DNA of 64,000 bases, taken from assembly GCF_019249725.2 (NCBI RefSeq), contig NZ_CP137559.1, forward strand, positions 3,495,001-3,559,000. The letters run 5' to 3'. Position 1 is the first letter of the stretch, and each line of letters opens with the position of its first letter. The notes under the pieces were generated by a model. That model did not search any database. It was not told where the DNA came from and worked only from the letters and a program-made list of their open reading frames with translations. The position numbers and the translations under genes are program-made. Origin of the DNA: Segatella hominis. GTDB lineage: Bacteria > Bacteroidota > Bacteroidia > Bacteroidales > Bacteroidaceae. Positions 8,485 through 17,736 of the stretch are shown in pieces.

Positions 8485-10044
8485 TTAGAAATTGATGTCG
8501 AGACCTACCGCAAACACGTTGTTGTTACGGGTATAATCAGAGGTGTAGTCTTTTCCTGTTTGCTTTACTGTCTCTGAGGTTTTCTTGTGCTGATAGAATG
8601 TGTGGAAGTAAGCCACGTTCAAATCCATTTTCTTGTTGATGTGGTAAACACCACCTACTGCTACTGAGTTGGAACTTGTGACGAACGACTTGTCGTCCAT
8701 GTAGTCTTCTGTCAAGCCGTAGTTTGTGTTTTGCCAGCCTGTACTAAGTGTAACTTTTTTGTCAAGGTCATACTCAATGCCGGCATTATATTCCAATGTA
8801 CCACGCTTTAGTTTCTTATGACGATCTACTCGGTTTGCTTCACCATCTTTGTCTGTCCAAGAGTAAGAAGATGTTGCGTTTTTATCGTCGAACCAATGGA
8901 AGCCCACGTTGATGCGAAGAGCATCAATTGGACTGTATCCTGCACCGATGGTTAAGAGTGAAGGGATATCGCCAGCCACTTTCTTGTTTTGGTCTTCATC
9001 ATATTCAGCGATCAACTCATTGATGCTGTTTTTAGCTTCTGCAATGGCAGGGGCAACTTGTGCCAATGCTGCTGCAGGAACACCATATTGCAAGAGGTTA
9101 GGACCAACATCGTTAAGTTTGCCAACAGGACTGATGACTGTGCCTTGGTTCTTTAAACGGAGGCGAGTCTTAAATTCATATTTTGCAGAGAAATTCCAGC
9201 GTCCAGTCTTATAATCGATGCCGATGATTGGAGTGAAACCAATACCACTTTGGTTAGTGTTCAATTCTATGTCAGAACTCTTAGGGTCGTTTTTGTCTAC
9301 AATGGTTGACAAAGGAAGAAGTTTACCTTCATTCCCGACGAATGTGATATTTTCTACGTATCCGTAATAATTGCATGTCGCATACACTCCACGTACGCCG
9401 AGAGCTACAGCCAAATGCTCATTTACTTTGTATGCTGCGCCAAGAGACAGGCCAAAGTAGTATTGGCGGCCATGCATATAGCTATCGTATGAGTACATAT
9501 AACCGCCCATCTGTTTTGTTACAGGGTTCGGAATGTTTGGATTGGTTGGCAAGATGTGACCCATATATGGAGCAAGTGCGTTGCCAAGTAGGCCGATGTT
9601 TGCCACGACTTTCTCGAAAGAGCCAAGACCATCATCAAAAGTACACTTACCACCACCGCCAGTGAGGGCGAAATTAGCCTGCCAAGACCATTTGCCCTTG
9701 TTGTAAGCATACTGGAAAGATGGGATAACTGGGGCAAATGCCTTACCCTTGAAGGTACGAGGAGTCTTTGGATTCTTTGCATTATAATTAAACAATGCAT
9801 AGTCATTTTCAATGTTACGTGTTTGATAAGCCAACTGCCAGTTGATGGCAAGATGGTGACCGTCACCCATGAATACAACGCCTGCTGGGTTGTAATAAAC
9901 ACCATCAATACCGATAGAAGCCTCACGGCTCATCATTCTATTGAATGCTACATGTTGGTTTGTATTAGTGAGCAAACCACCTGCAAAAGTAGGTGCTGCA
10001 CTTGCCATCGCAATGGCAACACAAACTAATTTTAGTTTCTTCAT
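8485..10044 (-). CDS. OmpP1/FadL/TodX-family outer-membrane transporter
   Basis: The frame opens at 10074, but the ATG at 10044 is preferred. It gives a proper signal peptide (MKKLKLVCVAIAMASAAPTFA), and the upstream ATG lies inside a promoter box at 10072-10079. The mature N-terminus GGLLTNTNQHVAFNRMMSREA and IGIDGVYYNPAGVVFM match the FadL/TodX pattern, in which an N-terminal plug sits in a 14-strand barrel that takes up hydrophobic compounds. The last residues (NNVFAVGLDINF) form the closing strand with a terminal Phe. 519 residues. The substrate cannot be told from sequence. The gene stands alone between two terminators. Confidence 0.88.
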   Translation of the reverse strand: MKKLKLVCVAIAMASAAPTFAGGLLTNTNQHVAFNRMMSREASIGIDGVYYNPAGVVFMGDGHHLAINWQLAYQTRNIENDYALFNYNAKNPKTPRTFKGKAFAPVIPSFQYAYNKGKWSWQANFALTGGGGKCTFDDGLGSFEKVVANIGLLGNALAPYMGHILPTNPNIPNPVTKQMGGYMYSYDSYMHGRQYYFGLSLGAAYKVNEHLAVALGVRGVYATCNYYGYVENITFVGNEGKLLPLSTIVDKNDPKSSDIELNTNQSGIGFTPIIGIDYKTGRWNFSAKYEFKTRLRLKNQGTVISPVGKLNDVGPNLLQYGVPAAALAQVAPAIAEAKNSINELIAEYDEDQNKKVAGDIPSLLTIGAGYSPIDALRINVGFHWFDDKNATSSYSWTDKDGEANRVDRHKKLKRGTLEYNAGIEYDLDKKVTLSTGWQNTNYGLTEDYMDDKSFVTSSNSVAVGGVYHINKKMDLNVAYFHTFYQHKKTSETVKQTGKDYTSDYTRNNNVFAVGLDINF

Positions 10045-10071
10045 TTTAATAAATTTAAATAAAAACGTCCG

Positions 10072-10079
10072 CAAAGGTA
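10072..10079 (-). promoter_or_regulatory. -7 element for the OmpP1-type gene
   Basis: CAAAGGTA on + reads TACCTTTG on -, fitting TAnnTTTG, 28 nt before the chosen ATG. No clear -33 TTTG was found. Confidence 0.5.
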
Positions 10080-10137
10080 AGAAGAATGTTCTATTTCGCT
10101 ACTACTTTTATTTCTTATTTAAAGTATATTAACGATA

Positions 10138-10190
10138 AAATCCCGATTTACTGCACAGAATAAATGATATGTGCAATAAATCGGGATTTA
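10138..10190 (-). terminator. Long hairpin after the 7TM-HD gene
   Basis: The arms AATCCCGATTTA(c)TGCACA and TGTGCA(a)TAAATCGGGATT pair over 19 positions with one mismatch around a 12-nt loop. On the minus strand the hairpin follows the HD-gene stop and is succeeded by TTTTATCGTT, so it most likely terminates that gene. Confidence 0.7.
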
Positions 10191-10211
10191 TTTATGCTCT
10201 ATAATCACCAG

Positions 10212-12263
10212 TTATTTATTCAGATGCGGATACGAAATTCGCGTATGATAAATGGATTTCAGACGTTCTGTGAGCACCACTTTGGCCAGGGCGATGTCGC
10301 GGAAGGTGATAGGACATTCCTTGAAGAAACCTTCAGCCACCTGACCGTCGATGAGCTTGTTGATGAGCGTGCTGATGCTTTCCTCGGTATATTCGTTGAG
10401 CGAGCGGGAGGCTGCTTCCACCGTGTCGGCCATCATCAGAATAGCCTGCTCACGGGTGAATGGATTCGGACCTGGATACTGGAAAAGCTCCTTGTTTACA
10501 TTTTCATCTGGATGGGCATTACAATAATTAATATAGAAATACTTGGTAAGCCCGGTGCCATGATGGGTGGAGATGAAATCCTTGATGATGCCAGGAAGGT
10601 TGGCCTTTTCTGCCATTTTCAAGCCTTCGGTCACGTGGCTGATGATGATCTGTGCACTCTCCAGATCGGTAAGCTGGTCGTGCGGATTGACGCCAGCCTG
10701 ATTTTCGGTGAAGAATACAGGATTGCTCATCTTGCCGATGTCATGATATAATGCACCCGTACGCACGAGCAGACTGTTGGCATGGATGCGGTTGGCGATT
10801 TCGGCAGCCAGATTTCCCACGGTGATGGAGTGCTGGAAGGTGCCTGGAGCTATCTCGCTCAGGTTGCGTAGCAGTCCCTTGTTGGTATTCGAAAGTTCAA
10901 ACAATGTGACATTCGAGATAAATCCGAACAGCTTTTCTATCAGATACATCAGCGGATAGGAGAGTAGCAGGAAGATGCCGTTGATGGTGAAATGGGTGTA
11001 CATGCTGGTGTCGATATTGAATACCTCGTTGTCCTGCATCAGCTGCAGTGCCAGATATACCACTCCGCTTGCCACCGTCACCAGCAGGGCTGTGATGAAT
11101 ATCTGCGAGCGCTTGCTCAGTTCACGGAGCGAATAGATGGCCACCAGTCCGGAAGCCAGCTGCACGATGATGAATTCATACTGGTATTTTACAGCCGCCG
11201 CACATATCAGAATCATCGTGACATGGGTGATGAATGCCGTGCGGGAATCCATAAATACTCTTACGAAGATAGGCACCATGGCAAACGGGATGATATACAC
11301 AGAGAAGAAATTGTGCTTCATCATCAGCGATACCAGGATAGGGAAGAGCGTGATCATCGCATAGAGCATCGTGATGCTGCGCGGTTTTTCGAAATAGTCT
11401 TTGCGGAAGAGCGAGAGGTATGACGTAAACATCATGACGAGAATGAATACGAAGAGCACCTGTCCGATGATGGTGGTGGTAATTTCCTCCTCAGTGGACG
11501 TGCGCCGCTTCATTTCCTTGTCGAAGGATGTGAGCACGCGGAAGGTGTAGTCGCTGATCACCTCGCCTCTGTCCACGATTTTCTGTCCGCTCATCACCAT
11601 TCCGCTTGCCAATGGAATGCTGCTCAGCAGGTCGTTTTTCTCGGTTTCGCTTTTCTCTTTTTCGTAGATGATGTTGGCCTCTATATAGTTGTTGAGGTTG
11701 CAGCGGGAGAGCAGCGGTCGCTGGGCAGCCAATTTTTCGTTGGCAAAGAGATGCTCATAGGCGGCTATCGTAGAGTAGAACGACTTGATAGGCACGCTTT
11801 TCACGTTCTTTCCGCTGATGATTCGGATGGTGCTGGTAGAATCCTTGAAGATGCGGTTGTACTCCGTGGTGTTGATGATGCCCATCTGATAGGCATTGTG
11901 CAGTTCGTTGGCTATGAGTCCCACAAAATCATTAGGCAGACCGGGTATTCCCTTCTGGAAATCGTGGAGAAATCGGTTCACCTGCACGTTTTCCACCGTT
12001 GGATTCAGGCCATAGTAGGGCTGGAACTGGTTCATCATCGAATCCTGTTCGTGCTTGATAGCTTCATCGGTTTTGTAGATTGGAAAGTCGAACTTGGCGA
12101 TGACAGAGCCGTACATCCATGGTTTTCCTACATCGTATCGGTACTGGCGACCCTCGTTGCGAGGCAGAAACCAAACGATGACAGCCACGGTCATGCAGAC
12201 CAGTATGGCCTTAGTCACCAGGTTGCGCCAATAGTTTTCTTCCGGATTGTTGAATATACTCAT
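10212..12263 (-). CDS. 7TM-HD family phosphodiesterase (PgpH-like)
   Basis: 683 residues with the 7TMR-HD layout. There is one N-terminal membrane helix (about 15-33) and a large extracytoplasmic domain (about 35-265). About seven membrane helices follow (about 266-445), then a cytoplasmic HD domain with H478 and the H507-D508 pair in LYHDIGKM. The best-studied relative, PgpH of Gram-positives, hydrolyses cyclic di-AMP, so this is a candidate c-di-AMP phosphodiesterase regulated by an external ligand. That activity is inferred, not shown. It is divergent from gltX with a 211-nt intergenic space. Confidence 0.88.
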   Translation of the reverse strand: MSIFNNPEENYWRNLVTKAILVCMTVAVIVWFLPRNEGRQYRYDVGKPWMYGSVIAKFDFPIYKTDEAIKHEQDSMMNQFQPYYGLNPTVENVQVNRFLHDFQKGIPGLPNDFVGLIANELHNAYQMGIINTTEYNRIFKDSTSTIRIISGKNVKSVPIKSFYSTIAAYEHLFANEKLAAQRPLLSRCNLNNYIEANIIYEKEKSETEKNDLLSSIPLASGMVMSGQKIVDRGEVISDYTFRVLTSFDKEMKRRTSTEEEITTTIIGQVLFVFILVMMFTSYLSLFRKDYFEKPRSITMLYAMITLFPILVSLMMKHNFFSVYIIPFAMVPIFVRVFMDSRTAFITHVTMILICAAAVKYQYEFIIVQLASGLVAIYSLRELSKRSQIFITALLVTVASGVVYLALQLMQDNEVFNIDTSMYTHFTINGIFLLLSYPLMYLIEKLFGFISNVTLFELSNTNKGLLRNLSEIAPGTFQHSITVGNLAAEIANRIHANSLLVRTGALYHDIGKMSNPVFFTENQAGVNPHDQLTDLESAQIIISHVTEGLKMAEKANLPGIIKDFISTHHGTGLTKYFYINYCNAHPDENVNKELFQYPGPNPFTREQAILMMADTVEAASRSLNEYTEESISTLINKLIDGQVAEGFFKECPITFRDIALAKVVLTERLKSIYHTRISYPHLNK

Positions 12264-12433
12264 ATTTTTTTGTTTTTGTTTTTCTTGTTGGATTGGTGGG
12301 AAAGTCTCTTCACTTTTGAATATTTATGGATAAAAAGGAGCATTTCTTTGAATAAAAATGCCGATTTGCCCCATATTTCCCTTTTCATGTGCGAAAATAC
12401 GAAAAAAAACTATTATAATCGCAAAAAAAGATG

Positions 12434-12441
12434 TAAATTTG
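12434..12441 (+). promoter_or_regulatory. -7 element for gltX
   Basis: TAAATTTG matches TAnnTTTG, 33 nt before the gltX ATG in an AT-rich divergent intergenic region. No good -33 element is visible. Confidence 0.5.
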
Positions 12442-12474
12442 CAGAAAATTTTGAAAATAGCTATAAAATAAGAC

Positions 12475-13992
12475 ATGGCAGATAGAAAAGTAAGAGTGCG
12501 TTTTGCCCCAAGTCCTACGGGTGCATTGCACATTGGTGGTGTTCGTACCGCCCTCTATAATTATTTGTTTGCTCGCCAGCATGGTGGTGAACTTGTGTTC
12601 CGTATCGAGGATACTGACTCTCATCGTTTCGTACCAGGTGCCGAGGAATATATCCTGGAGTCATTCAAGTGGCTCGGCATCAAGTTTGATGAGGGAGTGA
12701 GCTTCGGTGGTGAGCATGGTCCTTACCGTCAGAGCGAGCGTCGTGACATTTATAAGAAATATGTACAGCAGCTTCTCGACAATGGCAAGGCTTACATCGC
12801 TTTTGATACTCCAGAGGAACTGGAGGCCAAGCGTGCTGAAATCCAGAATTTCCAGTATGATGCCCACACCCGTATGCAGATGCGCAATTCTCTCACCCTT
12901 TCTCAGGAAGAGGTGGACCAGCTCATCGCAGACGGCAAGCAATATACCGTACGTTTCAAGATAGAACCAGGAGAGGAAATCCACGTCAACGATATGATTC
13001 GTGGCGATGTGAAGGTGATGAGCGATATCCTCGACGACAAGGTGCTCTACAAGAGTGCCGACGAGCTTCCTACTTACCACCTGGCCAATATCGTGGACGA
13101 TCATCTGATGGAAATCTCTCATGTGATCCGCGGCGAGGAGTGGTTGCCAAGTGCACCATTGCATGTACTTCTCTACAAGGCTTTCGGCTGGGAGGATACC
13201 ATGCCTCGCTTTGCCCATCTTCCATTGCTTCTCAAGCCAGAGGGTAAGGGTAAGTTGAGCAAGCGTGATGGCGACCGTCTCGGTTTCCCTGTATTCCCAT
13301 TGGAGTGGCACGATCCTAAGACCGGCGAGGTTTCTTCTGGTTATCGTGAGAGCGGTTATTTCCCAGAGGCAGTAGTCAATTTCCTTGCATTGCTGGGCTG
13401 GAATCCTGGCACAGAGCAGGAAATCTTCTCTCTCGACGAGCTGGTGAAGGCTTTCGATATCTCCCGCTGCTCTAAGGCAGGAGCCAAGTTTGACTTCAAG
13501 AAGGGCATCTGGTTCAACCATGAGTACATCCTCATGAAGAGCGATGATGAGATAGCCAATCTCTTTGCGCCTATCGTGGCTAATAACGGTGTGGAGGAGA
13601 CAATGGACCGCGTGAAGCAGGTGGTACACATGATGAAGGATCGCGTGAACTTCGTATATGAGTTGTGGCCATTGTGCTCATTCTTCTTCATTCCTCCTAC
13701 AGAGTATGATGCCAAGACAGCCAAGAAGCGCTGGAAGGAGTATTCTGCTCAGCAGATGACCGAACTGGCTGAAGTGTTGGAGGGCATCGAGGATTTCTCT
13801 ATCGAGGGTCAGGAGCCTGTTGTGATGAAATGGGTAGAGGATAAGGGCTATAAGCTCGGTGATGTGATGAATGCTTTCCGTCTCACGCTCGTAGGCGAGG
13901 GTAAGGGTCCAGGTATGTTTGATATCTCAGCCTTCCTCGGCAAGGAGGAGACTCTGAAGCGTCTCCGCAGAGCCATTGAGGTTCTCGGATAA
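12475..13992 (+). CDS. gltX: Glutamyl-tRNA synthetase
   Basis: 505 residues, the normal class I length. It charges tRNA-Glu with glutamate. The HIGH-type signature is in [20 protein letters not shown] near residue 9, and the KMSKS-type loop reads [12 protein letters not shown] at about residue 260. The helical anticodon-binding part occupies the C-terminal third. The start fits the promoter box at 12434-12441. kdtA follows after 127 nt containing a weak hairpin (14027-14058), so co-transcription is possible but uncertain. Confidence 0.97.
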   Translation: MADRKVRVRFAPSPTGALHIGGVRTALYNYLFARQHGGELVFRIEDTDSHRFVPGAEEYILESFKWLGIKFDEGVSFGGEHGPYRQSERRDIYKKYVQQLLDNGKAYIAFDTPEELEAKRAEIQNFQYDAHTRMQMRNSLTLSQEEVDQLIADGKQYTVRFKIEPGEEIHVNDMIRGDVKVMSDILDDKVLYKSADELPTYHLANIVDDHLMEISHVIRGEEWLPSAPLHVLLYKAFGWEDTMPRFAHLPLLLKPEGKGKLSKRDGDRLGFPVFPLEWHDPKTGEVSSGYRESGYFPEAVVNFLALLGWNPGTEQEIFSLDELVKAFDISRCSKAGAKFDFKKGIWFNHEYILMKSDDEIANLFAPIVANNGVEETMDRVKQVVHMMKDRVNFVYELWPLCSFFFIPPTEYDAKTAKKRWKEYSAQQMTELAEVLEGIEDFSIEGQEPVVMKWVEDKGYKLGDVMNAFRLTLVGEGKGPGMFDISAFLGKEETLKRLRRAIEVLG

Positions 13993-14026
13993 GGCATCGC
14001 AGTCAGCATATTTTATCTCTTTCTGT

Positions 14027-14058
14027 GGAAAATTTCTGCTTTTGTGTGGGAATTTTCC
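14027..14058 (+). terminator. Weak hairpin between gltX and kdtA
   Basis: GGAAAATT (14027-14034) pairs with AATTTTCC (14051-14058), flanked by CTCT and AGAG. No T run follows, so it may be only a partial terminator or a processing site. Confidence 0.35.
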
Positions 14059-14119
14059 TCAGAGAGAATTCAATTTATATTTAGATATTTATAGATACTA
14101 ACCGAAAAAAAAGAAAAAC

Positions 14120-15424
14120 ATGATCTATAATGTCGTCATTTATTTCGTGCTTTGGGGAATCGCCATCGCCAGCCTTTTCAATGAGAAGGTGCGCAAGATG
14201 TGGCGAGGTGAGCGCGATGCCTTCAGAATTCTGAGGGAAAATGTGGATCCTACTGAAAGGTATATCTGGTTTCATGCCGCATCACTTGGCGAGTTTGAAC
14301 AGGGTCGTCCTTTGATGGAGCGCATCCGCAGAGATTATCCCCAGTATAAGATTCTGCTTACCTTCTATTCGCCTTCCGGATATGAGGTGCGCAAGAATTA
14401 TGAGGGCGCTGACATCATCTGCTATATGCCGGTGGATACCCGCCTGAATGCCATCCGTTTTCTTCGCCTGGTGCGTCCTGTGATGGCCTTCTTCATCAAG
14501 TATGAATTCTGGTCTAATTTCCTCCATATTCTCAAGTACCGCAACATTCCTACATACAGTGTGAGCAGTATCTTCCGTGAGGATCAGGTCTTCTTCAAGT
14601 GGTATGGCAGGAGCTATGCGAATGTCTTGAAGTGCTTCACCCGCTTCTTTGTGCAGAATGAGGAGAGCAAGCGATTGCTCGCCGGCATCGGTATTACGGA
14701 TGTGGATGTGGTGGGAGATACCCGCTTCGACCGTGTGCTGCAGATCAAGGAAGCTGCCAAGCATCTGCCTATCTGCGAGGCGTTCAGAAAGGGAGTTTCT
14801 GCTGATGGGTATTCTTCTGATGGTCTTTTGACAGAATCCCCTGCCGGTAAGTCTGCATCCGTTCCTTCTCAGGATTACAAAGTATTTGTAGCAGGCAGTT
14901 CTTGGCCTCCTGATGAGGAAATCTTCATCCGCTTCTTCAATGAACATAAGGATTGGCGCTTGCTGATAGCTCCTCATGTCATAGCCGAGGAACATCTGAA
15001 ACTGATTCTTTCTCTGCTGAAGGATAAGAAGGTAGTGCGCTATACTCAGACTACTCCTGAGGAAGCTGCTGGGGCTGATGTGCTGATTATCGACTGCTTC
15101 GGACTGCTGAGCAGCATGTACCATTATGGTGATGTGGCTTATATCGGAGGTGGTTTCGGAGTTGGTATCCATAATACCCTGGAGGCTGCCGTATGGAATA
15201 TGCCGGTTATTTTCGGTCCTAACAATAAGAAATTCCAGGAAGCTCAGGGCTTGCTGAAGTCGGGTGGCGGATTCGAAATCAACAATTTTGAGGACTTTGC
15301 TGTCTTGATGAAGTCGATGATGAATGACGAAGCTTTCCTGAAGTCTGCGGGAGAAAAGGCAGGAGAATTCGTAGCGAGCCTGTCTGGCGCTACAGATAAG
15401 GTTCTTTCTAAGGTGCAGCTTTAA
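14120..15424 (+). CDS. kdtA: 3-deoxy-D-manno-octulosonic-acid (Kdo) transferase
   Basis: 434 residues. It transfers Kdo from CMP-Kdo to lipid A precursor at the inner membrane, an essential early step of lipopolysaccharide synthesis. An N-terminal anchor helix (about 1-20) precedes HAASLGEFEQGRPLMERIR, then PVDTRLNAIRFLRLVRPVMAFFIKYEFW. The C-terminal half has VFVAGSSWPPDEE, IAPHVIAEEHL, YIGGGFGVGIHNTLEAA and PVIFGPNNKKFQEA. These are the hallmarks of the WaaA GT-B glycosyltransferase fold. A Ser/Gly/Asp-rich insertion of about 25 residues (about 225-250) lies in the linker between the two GT-B domains. A strong terminator follows. Confidence 0.95.
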   Translation: MIYNVVIYFVLWGIAIASLFNEKVRKMWRGERDAFRILRENVDPTERYIWFHAASLGEFEQGRPLMERIRRDYPQYKILLTFYSPSGYEVRKNYEGADIICYMPVDTRLNAIRFLRLVRPVMAFFIKYEFWSNFLHILKYRNIPTYSVSSIFREDQVFFKWYGRSYANVLKCFTRFFVQNEESKRLLAGIGITDVDVVGDTRFDRVLQIKEAAKHLPICEAFRKGVSADGYSSDGLLTESPAGKSASVPSQDYKVFVAGSSWPPDEEIFIRFFNEHKDWRLLIAPHVIAEEHLKLILSLLKDKKVVRYTQTTPEEAAGADVLIIDCFGLLSSMYHYGDVAYIGGGFGVGIHNTLEAAVWNMPVIFGPNNKKFQEAQGLLKSGGGFEINNFEDFAVLMKSMMNDEAFLKSAGEKAGEFVASLSGATDKVLSKVQL

Positions 15425-15498
15425 GTATAGTCAGTATAGGAAGATTTTCTTTTCGCAAAGAAGTAAGCCCCCTTTCTCAGGGAGAATATAATTTTATG

Positions 15499-15543
15499 AA
15501 AGCAGTACTTTTGTATTTATGGTGCAAAAGTATTGCTTTTTTT
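15499..15543 (+). terminator. Intrinsic terminator after kdtA
   Basis: AGCAGTACTTTTG pairs with CAAAAGTATTGCT (one wobble) and runs into seven or more T. Confidence 0.88.
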
Positions 15544-15587
15544 GTAACCAGCAAATTTTAGTGTGCATAAACTTGCGATTTTAAGCA

Positions 15588-15656
15588 GAAGTGATAAATT
15601 TCTACCTTCTGAAGTGATAAATGACGGTTTTCAGATGCGGTAAATGACAGCAAAAT
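15588..15656. repeat. Three degenerate 23-nt tandem repeats
   Basis: Units 15588-15610, 15611-15633 and 15634-15656 begin GAAGTGATAAAT, GAAGTGATAAAT and GATGCGGTAAAT. The second and third continue with GAC. They are contiguous, of equal length and non-coding. Confidence 0.65.
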
Positions 15657-15662
15657 GAGGAT

Positions 15663-15700
15663 ATGTTTTGTAAGTCATAGTTTTATGACTTACAAAACAT
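15663..15700. repeat. Perfect 17-bp inverted repeat with a 4-nt loop
   Basis: Arms 15663-15679 and 15684-15700 (ATGTTTTGTAAGTCATA and its complement) are perfect. Neither side has the T run of an intrinsic terminator. The word CATAGTTTTAT is present again directly after the right arm. Confidence 0.75.
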
Positions 15701-15805
15701 AGTTTTATAGCAGAGAACTCGTCTGGCGCATTTTTTTTATATCTACAAAATCAGTAATCAAAAGGGGATATTGTATTCAGTAAAATGAGACTGAAATATC
15801 TTTTC

Positions 15806-16330
15806 TTACTTTATGATGCGGTAATAATCCTCTTTGCGAGGCTTCACGGTATGCGGATGAGCAGATGCATAGCCTAATGCCAAGGCTCCAACTCCTATCA
15901 AACCTTCAGGAAGCTTCCATTCCTTCAACAGATTTTTGCCCTCCTCGGAAGCAAACATGGCATCCTCGCGATTGATCCAGCAAGAAGAAAGACCGATAGA
16001 GTGGGCTGCCAACATCATATTGCCGAGGATGAGACTGCCGTCCTTGATGGCGTTCGCATTGCTCTCTGGAGCCAAAACGATGACGATGGTTGGTGCTCCA
16101 TAGTAAGGATCACTCTCTACACCCATCACCTTAGCATTCATCTTGCGAAGCTGGGCGCAGGTCTCCGGATTCTGTACTGCGATGATGAATGGTTCCTGAG
16201 TGCCATGACCGGTGGCAGCCCATGTGCCTGCCTCCAATACGGTTTTCAGTTCCTCATCTGTGATCTGATCAGCCTTGTATCTACGGATACTTCTTCTCTC
16301 CTTAATGGCTTTCAAAACTTCATTTTCCAT
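15806..16330 (-). CDS. Nitroreductase-family flavoprotein
   Basis: 174 residues of the single-domain, FMN-binding nitroreductase fold. The N-terminus KAIKERRSIRRYKADQIT holds the phosphate-binding arginines, TWAATGHGTQEPF is the flavin-contact segment, and GLSSCWINRED and GVGALALGYA are the C-terminal conserved parts. Members reduce nitro groups, quinones or flavins with NAD(P)H as dimers, and the physiological substrate cannot be told here. It lies 100 nt downstream of the PatB-type gene on the same strand, so they may share a transcript. Confidence 0.9.
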   Translation of the reverse strand: MENEVLKAIKERRSIRRYKADQITDEELKTVLEAGTWAATGHGTQEPFIIAVQNPETCAQLRKMNAKVMGVESDPYYGAPTIVIVLAPESNANAIKDGSLILGNMMLAAHSIGLSSCWINREDAMFASEEGKNLLKEWKLPEGLIGVGALALGYASAHPHTVKPRKEDYYRIIK

Positions 16331-16395
16331 TGTCTTTCAGTTTTATATTTTAATTGTTTATATTCTAATAGAGTGAAGCACGAAAAGCATTTGAA

Positions 16396-16427
16396 TTCTT
16401 CACTCTTCGTTCTTCACTCTTCACTCA
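16396..16427. repeat. Short CTTCACT-type repeats between two minus-strand genes
   Basis: The words TTCTTCACTCTTCG and TTCTTCACTCTTCACTC follow each other in the 100-nt space between the nitroreductase and the lyase genes. Simple-sequence character; no function apparent. Confidence 0.5.
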
Positions 16428-16430
16428 AAA

Positions 16431-17630
16431 TTACATCGGACAACCTGTGTCCTCATCCTCCACGTACTGGCTTAATACTCGGGCGATACGGATCAGTCCC
16501 TGCATCAGGGTCTTGCGAGGACAGGCGATGTTGAGGCGCAGGAATCCCTGACCGGCTTTTCTGCCATACATGGTGCCGCTATTCACAAATACCTTGCCGT
16601 CATTCATCAGCTTCTCATAAGCCTCGTCGCTCGATAGTTCGAAAGGCAGGATGTCGAGCCATACCAGGTATGTGCCTTCCAGACGGGTAACTCGAACCTG
16701 AGGTAATTCGGAATTGAAAAATTCCTTTACAGTCTGATAGTTCTCATAGAGATACTGATTCAGTTCGTCCAGCCATTCCTCGCTCTCATTGTATGCAGCC
16801 TGGAGAGCAATGACTCCGAATGGGTTAACATCACACACCTCGTTGATATTGATAGCCCTGTTGATGCGGCGACGCAATGCGGCATCCGGACAGATGATGT
16901 TGGCTATCTGCAGACCGGCAATATTGAATGATTTGGATGGAGAATTCAATACCACGCAATTGTCTCTGCCGGCTTCGCTGATGCTTGCGAAAGGAATATA
17001 CTGATAGCCCGGCATCACAAGTTCGCAATGGATTTCGTCGGCAACTATCTTTACGTTGTGCTTCAGACAGATGTCGTTCATGCGCTCCAATTCCTCCTTT
17101 TTCCATACCCTTCCGGCAGGGTTGTGAGGGTTGCAGAGGATGAAAACAGTCGTCTTTTCGTCAGCACATTTGCGCTCGAAATCCTCGAAATCTATCTCGT
17201 AAGTGCAGTTTCCTACTCGTCTCAATTCGTTTTCTACCACCTCGCAACCACTGTTTTTGATGCATGAGAAGAAGCAGTTATATACAGGAGTCTGCACCAG
17301 CACTTGTTCGCCAGGCATGCAGATGGCCTTCAGGCAGCAGGAAATGGCAGGCACTACGCCCGATGTATAGAGTATCCAGTATTTCTCGATGTTCCAATGG
17401 TGGCGGCGGGCAAACCAGCTGGTGATGGCCTCGTAGTAAGAGTCCGGTACCAGGGTGTATCCGAAGATGCCGTGAGCCACTCGCTTCTGCAGGGCCTCAA
17501 TGATGGCAGGAGCAGTCTGGAAGTCCATATCGGCTACCCACATAGGGATAACATCTTCCTCCTTTACCAGGTCCCATTTGTAGGAATTGGTGCCCCGGCG
17601 GTCAATGATTTCATCAAAATTGTATTTCAT
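16431..17630 (-). CDS. PatB/MalY-type PLP-dependent C-S lyase (aminotransferase class I/II fold)
   Basis: 399 residues. The family cleaves cystathionine or other cysteine conjugates, giving thiol or sulfide, ammonia and a keto acid. Landmarks are the start MKYNFDEIIDRRGTNSYKW, VIPMWVADMDFQ, the ILCNPHNPAGRVW cofactor-binding segment, VADEIHCELVM with the PLP-contacting Asp, the PLP lysine in SPSKSFNIAGLQ, and the substrate-carboxylate arginine in FLRLNIACP. Sequence alone does not separate a methionine-pathway lyase from a catabolic or transcription-modulating MalY-like role. The next gene upstream on the same strand ends 106 nt away, and that space carries two inverted repeats. Confidence 0.9.
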   Translation of the reverse strand: MKYNFDEIIDRRGTNSYKWDLVKEEDVIPMWVADMDFQTAPAIIEALQKRVAHGIFGYTLVPDSYYEAITSWFARRHHWNIEKYWILYTSGVVPAISCCLKAICMPGEQVLVQTPVYNCFFSCIKNSGCEVVENELRRVGNCTYEIDFEDFERKCADEKTTVFILCNPHNPAGRVWKKEELERMNDICLKHNVKIVADEIHCELVMPGYQYIPFASISEAGRDNCVVLNSPSKSFNIAGLQIANIICPDAALRRRINRAININEVCDVNPFGVIALQAAYNESEEWLDELNQYLYENYQTVKEFFNSELPQVRVTRLEGTYLVWLDILPFELSSDEAYEKLMNDGKVFVNSGTMYGRKAGQGFLRLNIACPRKTLMQGLIRIARVLSQYVEDEDTGCPM

Positions 17631-17660
17631 ATTTCTTTTTCTATTTTCTTTGTTAGTCAG

Positions 17661-17728
17661 GTTCTTTTAAAGAACGAGGATATGGGTGTATCGCTTTTTT
17701 ACGGACCTTCATAAAAGTTAGGTCCGTA
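17661..17728. promoter_or_regulatory. Two inverted repeats upstream of the PatB-type gene
   Basis: GTTCTTTTAAAGAAC at 17661-17675 is a near-perfect palindrome. TACGGACCT (17700-17708) pairs with AGGTCCGTA (17720-17728) around an 11-nt loop. The hairpin lacks a T run on the transcribed side, so it may be an operator or leader structure rather than a terminator for the DUF3737 gene. Confidence 0.45.
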
Positions 17729-17736
17729 GAATTTGA

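Larger units (their letters stand above)
15544..15805. other. Gene-free convergent space with repeats and a palindrome
   Basis: Between kdtA (+) and the nitroreductase gene (-) no coding signal is seen. The space holds three 23-nt repeats and a 17-bp hairpin, listed separately, and is otherwise AT-rich. Confidence 0.6.

Noticed and set aside
12661-13629. 322-codon open frame on the minus strand
   Set aside because: Antisense to gltX with its intact class I motifs; no start signal or recognisable product.
14282-15172. 296-codon open frame on the minus strand
   Set aside because: Antisense to kdtA; the forward frame has the full glycosyltransferase signature.
15663-15700. Intrinsic terminator of the nitroreductase gene
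   Set aside because: The stem is perfect but no T run follows on the minus strand, and it lies over 100 nt past the stop codon.
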